DNA of 12,505 nt from Acidobacteriaceae bacterium (GCA_009781125.1 WQYS01000035.1:1-12505), one strand, 5' to 3'; shown: positions 1 through 6,884, counted from the stretch's first letter. Translations and numbers: made by a program. The notes: generated by a model not told the origin, from the sequence alone.

Positions 1-56
1 ACCAGCGTCTGCAAAAAGCCTTCGATCTTCTCTGACTGAGTTGCCGCGGAGCCCAT
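1..56 (-). CDS. Partial CDS, probable Jag/KhpB-like RNA-binding protein (N-terminus only)
   Basis: Only the first 18 codons are in the window; the gene runs off the left edge. It begins MGSAATQSEKIEGFLQTL. The ATG at 56 is preferred because AGGA lies 8 nt upstream of it; an in-frame ATG at 71 has no such site. The gene lies 83 bp downstream of yidC on the same strand. In many bacteria the gene after yidC is jag/khpB, an RNA-binding protein with KH and R3H domains, and its N-terminus often contains a segment like 'K-ExFLxxLL'. The short piece fits that, but no KH or R3H domain is visible here, so the name rests on position plus a weak resemblance. Confidence 0.45.
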   Translation of the reverse strand, partial: MGSAATQSEKIEGFLQTL

Positions 57-139
57 CTTTGTGTTCCTCATCTGTCTGGTACGGTTTCATCCTATAGCAG
101 CCAGCGCGGAAATGCTCACACCCGCGCTGACCGTGTCAG

Positions 140-1975
140 CTATCGCTTGCCCTGAATCACAGTTGGTTTCTTGCCGAGACCGGCCTTGCGGCGCGCGCGC
201 TTGGCGGCGATCTCGCGCATCTCGCGTCCCACCGAGGTGCGGTTCATAATCAACTGCTGCACGATGCCGATCAGGTTTCCGACGGCCCAGTAGAGTCCAA
301 GGCCGGAGCCGTAGTTCCACACGATAATGCCGGTGAAGGCCGGCATGGTGAAGGCCATCATGCGCTGCTGCTGGCGGTCGATTCCCGGCGAAGGCGTGTA
401 GAGCTGCATCATAACCTGGCTTACGACCATGAGAATCGGCAGAATGTGCCGGGGGTCGGGAGCCTGCAAGTCAGGCAGCCAGAGCCAGGGCGCTCCCCTC
501 AGCTCAACCACCTTGGGAACCATGGTGAAGAAAGCCCACAGGAAGGGCAGCGTGATCAGTGTCGGGATGCATCCGCCGAACATGTTGACGCCGTGGTCCT
601 TCTGCAGCTTCATGATCTCCATGTTCATCTCGCTGCGCCTGGGGTCGGTGGGCTTGAGGCCCTTGTACTTCGCCTTGATGGCGTCCATCTGCGGCTGGAT
701 GCGCTGCATCTTCAGGCCGTTCTGCATGGTCTTGATGCGGAACGGAAGCATCGCCAGATTGATGACGATGGTGAGAAGAATAATGGCCCATCCCCACGAT
801 CCCGGCCACGAGGCCGTCACGTGCGTGTGGACGAGCTGCAACGCAATGAAGAGATACTTGCCGATCGCTCCCCAGAAGCCGAACGACAGCAGCGGCTCCA
901 GCGTGACCGGGCGGCCTCCGGTCGAAGTTGCGGAGATACCCTTTAGTACGTTGATCGCCTTTGGCCCGACGAAGACGCGCGTCCGGGTATGGCCGCTCAG
1001 GTCGCCGAGCGCGGCGCCGAGGATCGGGACATTAATCGGTCCCTTGGAGCCTGAGACTGAACCCCATCCAGTGCGGCGTATCGTCTTCTCTACATCGAGC
1101 TGGTTGTTGAACGTAACTACGGTGGCCGTCTCGGGCTGGTCGGGAAGGAAGACGGCGGCGAAGAAGTTATCGCTGGCGCCGGCCCAGTCGAAGGGACCGC
1201 TCAGAGTTTCGCCGCCGGAGACGTTCTTGGCGGCGGGATGCTCGCTCGATCCGTTGCGCGAGAAGTCTACCGTTGCGCTGGCGTAGGTCGTCTGGTCGAA
1301 CTGCGAGCCGAAGCCGCCGGGCCAGGCCAGCAGCGCGCGGACCGGTGCGCCATTGCGCGTAACCTTGACGTCGGCGTGTAGGACGTAGCTCTGGTCGAAG
1401 GTGAAGGTCTTGGTGACCTCAACCGAGCCGTCGGAATACTTGAACGTGAGCGTGCCGGGCGCGGAGACTGATCCCGTAGCAGAGGGAATATACAGACCCT
1501 TGGCCAGCTTTGCGGTCAGATCTGGTTCATAGGTGTGGAGCGAGAGAGGATAGCCGAACGTCTCCGCCGCCTGCGCGTGAACGATATCCAGGGGCTTGCC
1601 GTTGGCGTCCTTGAAGTCCTTAAGAATCCAGCTACGCGCCTCGCCGCCACGATTGGAGAAGGTGATGCGATAGAGCGCGTTCTCAACCACGGTGGTCGAT
1701 TCGGCCTGCGCCTCGACTACGGGAACCGTGGGTACCTTCGGAGCTGCCGTCGAAGCCGCTGAAGCCGCGGGCGTTACGACGTTCGCGCCGGGCGCTGCTT
1801 GCGCGGGGACGCTCTCGGTTGCCGCCGGAGTTGCAGCCGGTGCGGGCGGCGGAGCGTTCTTCGCTTTGAAATACTGCATTCCGAAGAAGACGCCGAGCAT
1901 GACAACCATCATCACGAGGAGAGAGTTGTTATTCGACGGCCCTCCGGATTGGTTAGGGTTTCTGAATTCTGCCAA
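140..1975 (-). CDS. yidC: Membrane protein insertase YidC (Oxa1 family), TTG start
   Basis: YidC inserts and folds inner-membrane proteins, alone or with SecYEG. The 611-aa protein has the Gram-negative layout. A first membrane helix lies at about residues 18-36, then an Ala/Pro-rich linker (about 40-85), a large periplasmic beta domain (about 90-355), and the conserved membrane core from about 362 to 580. The core includes the cytoplasmic Lys/Arg-rich hairpin around 411-460 (LPFRIKTMQ, KMQRIQPQ), the segment MFGGCIPTLITLPFLWAFF near 465-483, and the late signature LYWAVGNLIGIVQQ near 561-574. The C-terminus is strongly basic (REIAAKRARRKAGLGKK), as expected for ribosome contact. The start is TTG at 1975: AGGA lies 9 nt upstream, an in-frame TAA lies six codons further up, and the next Met (residue 22) falls inside the first helix. 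It sits 157 bp downstream of yidD and may have its own promoter in that gap. Confidence 0.96.
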   Translation of the reverse strand: MAEFRNPNQSGGPSNNNSLLVMMVVMLGVFFGMQYFKAKNAPPPAPAATPAATESVPAQAAPGANVVTPAASAASTAAPKVPTVPVVEAQAESTTVVENALYRITFSNRGGEARSWILKDFKDANGKPLDIVHAQAAETFGYPLSLHTYEPDLTAKLAKGLYIPSATGSVSAPGTLTFKYSDGSVEVTKTFTFDQSYVLHADVKVTRNGAPVRALLAWPGGFGSQFDQTTYASATVDFSRNGSSEHPAAKNVSGGETLSGPFDWAGASDNFFAAVFLPDQPETATVVTFNNQLDVEKTIRRTGWGSVSGSKGPINVPILGAALGDLSGHTRTRVFVGPKAINVLKGISATSTGGRPVTLEPLLSFGFWGAIGKYLFIALQLVHTHVTASWPGSWGWAIILLTIVINLAMLPFRIKTMQNGLKMQRIQPQMDAIKAKYKGLKPTDPRRSEMNMEIMKLQKDHGVNMFGGCIPTLITLPFLWAFFTMVPKVVELRGAPWLWLPDLQAPDPRHILPILMVVSQVMMQLYTPSPGIDRQQQRMMAFTMPAFTGIIVWNYGSGLGLYWAVGNLIGIVQQLIMNRTSVGREMREIAAKRARRKAGLGKKPTVIQGKR

Positions 1976-2023
1976 GTGTGGAGTTCCTGTTCTTTACGGA
2001 GAAAGGCATCCTCTGCGATGCGC

Positions 2024-2051
2024 CTGATACACCATGGTAAATGGTTGACAA
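2024..2051 (-). promoter_or_regulatory. Candidate sigma-70 promoter for yidC
   Basis: On the minus strand TTGTCA (2051-2046; 5 of 6 to TTGACA) is followed after 16 nt by TATCAG (2029-2024; 4 of 6 to TATAAT). A start near 2017 would give a leader of about 40 nt before the TTG start of yidC, with the AGGA site inside it. The yidD-yidC gap (1976-2132) otherwise holds no gene I can support. The match is modest and yidC may also be read from upstream. Confidence 0.3.
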
Positions 2052-2132
2052 GGCCCTAGAGAACAGATGCCAGCTCCGAAGGCCTTATCTCAGTATATAT
2101 GCCTGAAAATGAGGGTTTTTACCCGCAAGAGG

Positions 2133-2423
2133 TTAAATTTTGCTCGTCGTTTCCGGATTGGACGCGAGCGGCACCGGATCAAACCCTCCTTTGGCAAACG
2201 GATGACAGCGGACGAGGCGGCGAAGCGCCAGCCAGCCTCCGCGAACCGCTCCAAAACGGTGCAGCGCCACGTAGGCATACTCCGAACAGGTGGGCAGGTA
2301 CACGCACTGGCTGGGGCTGACGACATGCAGCACCGGCGATACAACAAACTTGTACACACGCCAGAGAATCAGCGCAGCAACAGAAAGCAGCCCGGGTTCT
2401 TCTGCGTCATGAACTGGTTTCAT
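2133..2423 (-). CDS. yidD: Membrane protein insertion efficiency factor YidD
   Basis: YidD is a small, membrane-associated protein that improves YidC-dependent insertion. The 96-aa protein has the full family pattern: an amphipathic or hydrophobic N-terminal stretch (LLSVAALILWRVYKFVVSP, residues 12-30), the cysteine motif CVYLPTCSEYA (C40, C46), and the C-terminal signature RLVRCHPFAKGGFDPVP (residues 69-85, with C73 and H74). Length is typical for the family. The ATG at 2423 lies inside the end of rnpA (17-bp overlap) and is preceded by AAGGA with 8 nt spacing, which supports translational coupling to rnpA. The gene order rnpA-yidD-yidC is widely conserved. Another minus-strand reading frame over the same stretch (2090-2359) is a shadow. 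Confidence 0.93.
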   Translation of the reverse strand: MKPVHDAEEPGLLSVAALILWRVYKFVVSPVLHVVSPSQCVYLPTCSEYAYVALHRFGAVRGGWLALRRLVRCHPFAKGGFDPVPLASNPETTSKI

Positions 2424-2817
2424 CGGGGCTGTCCTTCGGGTTCCGGCGCTTTACGGACTGCTGTATCCGCTGAAAGACCTGCGCCACCTCGCGTTCGAGC
2501 AGGGCGAAGTCCATGTCGATCACGCAGAGCTTCGGATGCAGCACAACGTCCACGGGCGTCTGGAGCAATCCGATGTTATGCCGCACGGCCTCGCGCAGGC
2601 GCCGCTTGATGCGGTTACGGTCCACGGCCCGCTTGCTCAGCACCTTGCCGACGGTCAGGCCGATGCGCGGCGTCTCCGGCACGGCGTCCTCGCCCGTGCG
2701 CAGCCGGTAGAAGTAGCTCATCTGCCGCGCAAACTGCTTTCGCCCGGACTTGTACACGCGCTGAAAGTCTCCGTGCTTGCGGAGCCGAAAGACCGAGAAT
2801 GGAGGATGTGCAGCCAT
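2407..2817 (-). CDS. rnpA: Ribonuclease P protein component
   Basis: RnpA is the basic protein subunit that helps the RNase P RNA bind and cut the 5' leader from pre-tRNAs. The 136-aa protein starts with the usual RLRKHGDFQRVYKSG segment (residues 11-25), followed by PRIGLTVGKVLSKRAVDRNRIKRRLRE. The RNR signature is at residues 65-76 and contains the arginines that contact the RNA. The ATG at 2817 is the first possible start because an in-frame TGA lies two codons upstream; no clear Shine-Dalgarno sequence is seen. The last 17 bp overlap yidD. Only 62 bp separate it from the divergent DUF2905 gene, so rpmH, which normally lies directly upstream of rnpA, is not here. Confidence 0.95.
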   Translation of the reverse strand: MAAHPPFSVFRLRKHGDFQRVYKSGRKQFARQMSYFYRLRTGEDAVPETPRIGLTVGKVLSKRAVDRNRIKRRLREAVRHNIGLLQTPVDVVLHPKLCVIDMDFALLEREVAQVFQRIQQSVKRRNPKDSPDETSS

Positions 2818-2866
2818 ATGTCAGCGGGGGCGATGCCTCTTCTATCGTATCCCGTGCCGCGTGGTC

Positions 2867-2872
2867 TATAGT
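2867..2872 (+). promoter_or_regulatory. Candidate -10 element of a leaderless promoter (DUF2905 gene)
   Basis: TATAGT ends 7 nt before the ATG at 2880, and the gene has no Shine-Dalgarno sequence. This spacing would place the transcript start at or next to the A of the ATG. No convincing -35 box is visible 16-18 nt upstream, so this is tentative. Confidence 0.35.
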
Positions 2873-2879
2873 CGAAGCC

Positions 2880-3104
2880 ATGTCAGAGCTGGGCCGCGTC
2901 CTGATCCTTCTCGGGCTTCTGCTGGTGGTGGCCGGGCTGGTGGTGGCCGGACTCAGCCTGCTGCACCTGCCTCTGGGCAGGCTTCCCGGCGACATGACCT
3001 GGCGCGGACGTAACTGGCGGGTCTCCTTTCCTCTGGCAACTTCTCTGATCATCAGCCTTCTGCTTACGCTGATTCTGTGGGTGATTGGCCGCTTCCGGCG
3101 TTAA
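2880..3104 (+). CDS. DUF2905 family small membrane protein
   Basis: The 74-aa protein has two hydrophobic helices (about residues 5-25 and 50-70) joined by a short polar turn. The first runs LGRVLILLGLLLVVAGLVVAG. The turn contains the family hallmark LPLGRLPGDMTWRGRNWRVSFPLATSL, and the C-terminus is WVIGRFRR. The function of the family is unknown. The start at 2880 is chosen because DUF2905 proteins normally begin just before the first helix; a start at 2799 would add 27 residues running back into the rnpA start region. It is divergent from rnpA (62 bp apart) and lies 32 bp upstream of xseA. There is no Shine-Dalgarno sequence, but a TATAGT hexamer sits 7 nt upstream. Confidence 0.85.
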   Translation: MSELGRVLILLGLLLVVAGLVVAGLSLLHLPLGRLPGDMTWRGRNWRVSFPLATSLIISLLLTLILWVIGRFRR

Positions 3105-3129
3105 CATGGCCGGACAAATGCTCTAAACT
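3101..3129 (+). promoter_or_regulatory. Candidate sigma-70 promoter for leaderless xseA
   Basis: TTAACA (3101-3106; 5 of 6 to TTGACA) and TAAACT (3124-3129; 4 of 6) are separated by the ideal 17 nt. The -10 box ends 7 nt before the ATG at 3137, so the transcript would start at or beside the start codon. AGGAG at 3131-3135 is only one base from the ATG, too close to act as a normal ribosome binding site. Confidence 0.45.
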
Positions 3130-3136
3130 CAGGAGC

Positions 3137-4687
3137 ATGTCCTCCGGGGAAAAGAACCCGCCGACACTGGCCAGCCTGCGGTCTCGCCGTGGCAGGCGTA
3201 GCCGCACAGCGTCTTCACGGCAGACTCCGGAATCGGAATCTTCCCTTCAAACGGGCTTTTCCTTCGCAGCCCCTGGGCCAGCCCCTCTACCTGAATCACC
3301 GCCTGTTCCGGCCGAACAATTCGAGCGCACGATTTGGACCGTGGCCGATCTGGTCGCCAGGATTCGCCAGCATGTGGAGTCCGCCTACGGCAGCCTCTGG
3401 GTCGAGGGAGAGATCTCCAACTGCCGCCCCGCCACTTCGGGACACCTCTACTTCACGCTCAAGGACGGAGAATCGCAGCTTCCCGTGGTTCTCTTCCGCC
3501 GCGAAGCAGGGCTGCTCCGGTTTCGACCAGCGGATGGGCTGGCCGTGCTGGTGCGGGGCCGCGTCTCGATCTACGAGAGCCGGGGCCAGCTTCAGTTCAT
3601 CGCCGAGACCATGGAGCCGCGCGGCGCCGGAGCCTTGCAGCTTGCCTTCGAGCAGCTCAAGGCTCGCCTGCTGGCCGAGGGGCTCTTCGACACCACGCGC
3701 AAGCGTCGGTTGCCTGCGTTTCCGCGGGCGGTTGGCGTCGTGACCTCGCCCACCGGAGCCGTGCTGCGCGATATTGTTACCGTGGTACGCCGCCGTCACG
3801 CCCGGCTCAACCTATTGGTGTACCCCGCGCTGGTGCAGGGTAGCTCGTCGCCGGAGTCGGTGGCAAAGGGTGTTCGCTGGTTCAATAGCCATCCGGGGCT
3901 GGTCGATATCATCGTCATCGCCCGCGGCGGAGGTTCGCTCGAAGACCTGGCCGGCTTCAATGACGAATCGCTCGCCCGCGTGATAGCCGCTTCGCGTCTG
4001 CCGATCGTTTCAGCCGTGGGACACGAGACCGACTTCACCATCGCCGATTTTGTGGCCGATCTGCGCGCGCCGACGCCCTCTGCCGCCGCCGAAATCATCA
4101 CTGCCGCGCAATATCAGATTGAAGATCGTTTAGCCGCGCTGGGCCTTCGCCTCCGCCGCAGCGTTCGCCACCGTCTTCTGCTGGCGGAGCAGAGCTACGC
4201 CCGTCTCTCCGCCGAGGCCGTTCTGGTGCGCCTTCGTGACGTCATCGGACGCCGCCAGCAGCACATCGACGAACTCGATCTGCGCGCGGAAGCCGCGATC
4301 GATCGCCGGACACGCTCTACGGGACATCGGCTGGCCGTGCTCGCCGCTCGCCTTGGCAGGCAGAACATCTCGCTGCATCTGGCAGCTACGCGGCATCGCC
4401 TGGAGCGGATCGGCGACCGCCTGCGCCGTGGCGTCGTCGAGCGGGTCGAGCGCCACGGCGGACGCATCGGCGCTCTAGCGGCGCGGCTCGACGCGCTTTC
4501 GCCGCTCAGCGTGCTCGAACGCGGCTATGCGCTGGTCTATTCTTCTGAGGGAACTCTCCTGCGTTCGGCGGCGGAGACCGCTCCGGGTGAAACTCTCCAT
4601 GCGCGGCTGGCACGCGGTAGCCTTGAAGCAAGGGTCACGAAGACTCAACTGCCAGACACTCAATCAACGGAGAACAGCAAATCATGA
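3137..4687 (+). CDS. xseA: Exodeoxyribonuclease VII large subunit
   Basis: XseA is the catalytic subunit of exonuclease VII, which degrades single-stranded DNA to short oligonucleotides in repair. Taken from ATG 3137 the protein is 516 aa. Residues 1-65 are a Ser/Arg/Pro-rich extension with no recognisable domain. An OB-fold nucleic acid-binding domain follows (TIWTVADLVARI to about 160, with LWVEGEISN at 88-95 and SGHLYFTLKDG at 101-111). The catalytic domain carries VVTSPTGAVLRDI (201-213), IARGGGSLEDL (261-271), VGHETDFTIADF (294-305) and DLRAPTPSAAAE (308-319). A long charged coiled-coil stretch spans about 330-450, and the C-terminal LSPLSVLERGYAL is at 454-466. The family is usually 400-460 aa, so the extension explains the extra length. 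An in-frame GTG at 3077 inside the DUF2905 gene is an alternative start. The stop overlaps the glmM start (ATGA). The small subunit gene xseB is not in the window. Confidence 0.93.
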   Translation: MSSGEKNPPTLASLRSRRGRRSRTASSRQTPESESSLQTGFSFAAPGPAPLPESPPVPAEQFERTIWTVADLVARIRQHVESAYGSLWVEGEISNCRPATSGHLYFTLKDGESQLPVVLFRREAGLLRFRPADGLAVLVRGRVSIYESRGQLQFIAETMEPRGAGALQLAFEQLKARLLAEGLFDTTRKRRLPAFPRAVGVVTSPTGAVLRDIVTVVRRRHARLNLLVYPALVQGSSSPESVAKGVRWFNSHPGLVDIIVIARGGGSLEDLAGFNDESLARVIAASRLPIVSAVGHETDFTIADFVADLRAPTPSAAAEIITAAQYQIEDRLAALGLRLRRSVRHRLLLAEQSYARLSAEAVLVRLRDVIGRRQQHIDELDLRAEAAIDRRTRSTGHRLAVLAARLGRQNISLHLAATRHRLERIGDRLRRGVVERVERHGGRIGALAARLDALSPLSVLERGYALVYSSEGTLLRSAAETAPGETLHARLARGSLEARVTKTQLPDTQSTENSKS

Positions 4688-6033
4688 AGAAACTTTTTGG
4701 GACCGACGGAATTCGCAGCGTCGCCGGGCAATATCCTCTGGACTCCGCTACGGTGTACGCCATCGGTCTGGCTCTGGCGCACTCGCTTGCTCGAAAGACC
4801 TCTTCGCCGCGGGTTTTGCTGGGCATGGACACGCGCGAATCCGGCCCATGGATCGTCGCCACGCTGACCTCGGGTCTCGTGGCCGGAGGCGCTTTGGTCG
4901 AAAGCGCCGGAGTAATCACTACGCCAGCCGTTGCCTTTCTTACTCGCTCGCATGGATTCTCTGCCGGCATCGTGATCTCGGCCTCGCATAATCCGTGGCA
5001 GGACAACGGCATCAAGGTCTTCGGTCCCGACGGCTACAAGCTCGCCGACGCTACCGAGATGGCGATTGAAGACGAAATCCTGCGCCGCCTCGAATCTACT
5101 TCGCCGCAGGCCGAGAGCACGGCTCCAGCCCCCGAGGTGAACGAGGCCGACCGCGCCGAGTACATCCGTTTTCTGCGCTCTGCCGTGCCGGAGCTTTCTC
5201 TCGATAACCGCCGCATCGTCATCGACTGCGCCAACGGGGCCGCGTCGGCTGTGGCTCCAGAGCTGTTCGCAGGCCTTGGTGGCGAGGTCATCGTCGCCCA
5301 TGCCTCTCCGAACGGACGCAACATCAACGAGCAGTGCGGCGCGCTTCATCCGGAGATCGTCGCCACAGCAGTTAAGCATCACGGAGCTTCGATGGGAGTC
5401 ACCTTCGACGGCGACGCCGACCGCGCTTTGTTTGCCGACGATCAGGGACAGATCGTGAATGGCGATGCGGTTCTGCTGCTGGCCGCGCGCGATCTTCACG
5501 AACGCGGCCAGCTTGCGCAGGCGACCGTCGTCGCCACCACCATGAGCAACATGGGGCTGGAGGCGGCGTTGCGGCGCGATGGTATCCGCATGCTGCGCGC
5601 GCCGGTCGGCGACAAGTACGTTCTGGAGCAGATGCAGGCCACGGGCGCGGCTCTCGGGGGCGAGCAGAGCGGCCACATCATCTTTGCAGGCCGCTCGACT
5701 ACGGGAGACGGCTTGCTTACGGCGCTGCTGGTGCTGGATATTGTTCATCGCAGCGGCAAGACGCTGCGGGAGTTGGTTGCCGACCTCAAGGTCTTTCCGC
5801 AGGTCATCGTCAACGTGAAGGTGCGCGAGAAGAGGCCGCTGGACTCGATTCCTACGGTAGCGGCGGCGATCTCTGCCGCCGAGAAGGAGCTGGCGGAGTC
5901 GGGCCGCGTAGTCATTCGCTACTCCGGCACGGAGGCGCTGGCGCGCGTCATGATCGAGGCCGAGAGCGAGCCGCTGATGCGTCACCACGCAGACGCCATC
6001 GCCGGAGCGATTAGAACAGAGTTGGGAATTTAG
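4684..6033 (+). CDS. glmM: Phosphoglucosamine mutase
   Basis: GlmM converts glucosamine-6-phosphate to glucosamine-1-phosphate, the step before UDP-GlcNAc and hence peptidoglycan and lipid A. The 449-aa protein has all four domains of the alpha-D-phosphohexomutase family. The N-terminal KLFGTDGIRSVAG is at 3-15. The phosphoserine loop ISASHNPWQDNGIKVFG is at 98-114, with S101 as the expected phosphorylated serine. The metal loop DGDADR (242-247) has D242, D244 and D246, the sugar loop GEQSGH is at 326-331, and the phosphate-binding loop RYSGTE is at 412-417. Length and motifs are typical, with nothing missing. The ATG overlaps the xseA stop by 4 bp, with GGAGA upstream, so the two are probably co-transcribed and coupled. 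A palindromic repeat follows 25 bp after the stop. Confidence 0.97.
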   Translation: MKKLFGTDGIRSVAGQYPLDSATVYAIGLALAHSLARKTSSPRVLLGMDTRESGPWIVATLTSGLVAGGALVESAGVITTPAVAFLTRSHGFSAGIVISASHNPWQDNGIKVFGPDGYKLADATEMAIEDEILRRLESTSPQAESTAPAPEVNEADRAEYIRFLRSAVPELSLDNRRIVIDCANGAASAVAPELFAGLGGEVIVAHASPNGRNINEQCGALHPEIVATAVKHHGASMGVTFDGDADRALFADDQGQIVNGDAVLLLAARDLHERGQLAQATVVATTMSNMGLEAALRRDGIRMLRAPVGDKYVLEQMQATGAALGGEQSGHIIFAGRSTTGDGLLTALLVLDIVHRSGKTLRELVADLKVFPQVIVNVKVREKRPLDSIPTVAAAISAAEKELAESGRVVIRYSGTEALARVMIEAESEPLMRHHADAIAGAIRTELGI

Positions 6034-6058
6034 GGGCGACATATGCATTTGGGGTTTC

Positions 6059-6102
6059 GCTTCCAGGTAGGCCAAGCCTTTAGGTTTGGCCTACCTGGAA
6101 GC
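6059..6102. repeat. Palindromic hairpin repeat, complete copy (REP-like)
   Basis: Two 20-bp arms (6059-6078 and 6083-6102) are perfect complements except for one position that would be a G-U pair in RNA. They flank a TTTA tetraloop. The tip reads GCCAAGCC-TTTA-GGTTTGGC. It lies between the convergent genes glmM and DUF2752. There is no T-tract after the stem on either strand, so it does not look like a standard terminator. Half-copies of the same unit occur at 7932-7963 and 8078-8109, so this is a dispersed repeat family. Confidence 0.9.
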
Positions 6103-6158
6103 AAAAGCTCCATAGTTTGCGCCTCTGGGGTGTCTCTGTCAGATGGATATGTACGTTC

Positions 6159-6542
6159 TTACCAGTACTTTGAACTCATCAAAAGTTTTACTAACCAGCC
6201 TGCGATCAACGAAACGAGCCATGACCACGCCAGAGGCTTCGCAAGATTCAAGGGCAATCGCCGGATCAATTTTATGATGAGGTCACAGGCGCTTGCCGCC
6301 AGAAGTCCGGCAAACACCAGCGCGAGAGGGTTCCATCGCAACGATTCGGCAATCTCTCCGCGCCAGAGAGCGCGAAAGGCCCGGGTGCAGCCGGTTGTGG
6401 GCGCGGGCAGTCCGGTGACTGCCCTGAATATGCTGGGTGGGAGGCGTCCATGAACGAGAAAAAAAATGTTCCAGCAGAGATAAAACAGAAAGGCTGCCGC
6501 GGCGATTCGCTTCAGCCAAGTCTCGATCCGCAGCGGGGGCAC
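6159..6542 (-). CDS. DUF2752 family membrane protein
   Basis: From GTG 6542 the protein is 127 aa. It has a hydrophobic helix at about 13-30 (IAAAAFLFYLCWNIFFLV), the DUF2752 core FRAVTGLPAPTTGCTRAFRAL (39-59), then ESLRWNPLALVFAGLLAA (66-83) leading into a second helix, and a third hydrophobic stretch at about 105-120. The family function is unknown. The usual core motif is close to TGLPCPGCGLTRA; here both cysteines are replaced (A47, T50) and a cysteine appears at 52. The GTG is chosen because AGAGG lies 9 nt upstream and because it starts just before the first helix. A longer frame open to 6815 only repeats the LITAF-like gene in the wrong frame. The first 31 bp overlap that gene, suggesting coupled translation. 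Confidence 0.75.
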   Translation of the reverse strand: MPPLRIETWLKRIAAAAFLFYLCWNIFFLVHGRLPPSIFRAVTGLPAPTTGCTRAFRALWRGEIAESLRWNPLALVFAGLLAASACDLIIKLIRRLPLNLAKPLAWSWLVSLIAGWLVKLLMSSKYW

Positions 6543-6772
6543 TTGCGCTCGTCCTCTTTCAGGCCATCGACCACAAATGGAATCCAGCAGAGCGGAATGC
6601 AGAATAGCAGCAGCAGAACAAAGACAATCCATCCCGATTGCGAGACCTTCCGGCTCACGTAGGGCGGGCCTTCGTACTGGCAAAAGGGACATTTGAAGGC
6701 AAGAGGGTTCCAAGCTGGCGCTGGCGCCGCCTGCGGCATGGCAACAGGAGGAGGAACTGGTTGTTCTGACAT
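6512..6772 (-). CDS. LITAF-like zinc-ribbon membrane-associated protein
   Basis: The 86-aa protein matches the LITAF-like layout. A Pro/Ala-rich N-terminus (1-24) is followed by a first knuckle FKCPFCQYEG (C28, C31), a hydrophobic stretch of about 20 residues (GWIVFVLLLLFCIPLCWIPF, 47-66), then DGLKEDERKCPRCGSRLG with the second knuckle C78, C81. In this family the four cysteines bind one zinc and the hydrophobic part dips into the membrane; the role of bacterial members is unknown. The start at 6772 is supported by a promoter whose -10 box ends 6 nt before the ATG. A TTG at 6808 is in frame but overlaps the candidate -35 box. No Shine-Dalgarno sequence is seen. It is followed by the overlapping DUF2752 gene. 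Confidence 0.82.
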   Translation of the reverse strand: MSEQPVPPPVAMPQAAPAPAWNPLAFKCPFCQYEGPPYVSRKVSQSGWIVFVLLLLFCIPLCWIPFVVDGLKEDERKCPRCGSRLG

Positions 6773-6778
6773 TGCAGT

Positions 6779-6808
6779 AATATACGGCCACGGATGGGTC
6801 AATCGCAA
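6779..6808 (-). promoter_or_regulatory. Candidate sigma-70 promoter for a leaderless LITAF-like transcript
   Basis: On the minus strand TTGCGA (6808-6803) is followed after 18 nt by TATATT (6784-6779; 5 of 6 to TATAAT). The -10 box ends 6 nt before the ATG at 6772. The geometry implies transcription starting at or next to the start codon. Confidence 0.5.
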
Positions 6809-6884
6809 CCATCAATAAGGGTAGAGTACCTGAGTCAGCACTACGCCGGCGCGAAACACGAAGCCTAATCTCATCCCAGTCAAA

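Noticed and set aside
429..1286. Long plus-strand open frame opposite yidC
   Set aside because: Antisense to a clear yidC with full conserved motifs; its protein is low-complexity and resembles nothing, as expected of a GC-rich shadow frame.
2090..2359. 89-codon minus-strand frame overlapping yidD
   Set aside because: Arg/Cys-rich shadow of yidD, which has the complete family signature in the neighbouring frame.
4660..6075. 471-codon minus-strand open frame opposite glmM
   Set aside because: Covers the whole of glmM on the other strand, begins inside the hairpin repeat, and has no recognisable domain; a GC-skew shadow.
6059..6102. Hairpin after glmM as an intrinsic terminator
   Set aside because: No T-tract follows the stem on either strand, and the same sequence recurs in another gap as part of a composite repeat.
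6543..6815. N-terminal extension of the DUF2752 frame up to 6815 (218 aa)
   Set aside because: The added part lies over the LITAF-like gene in another frame and is not conserved-looking; GTG 6542 with AGAGG gives a normal DUF2752 protein.
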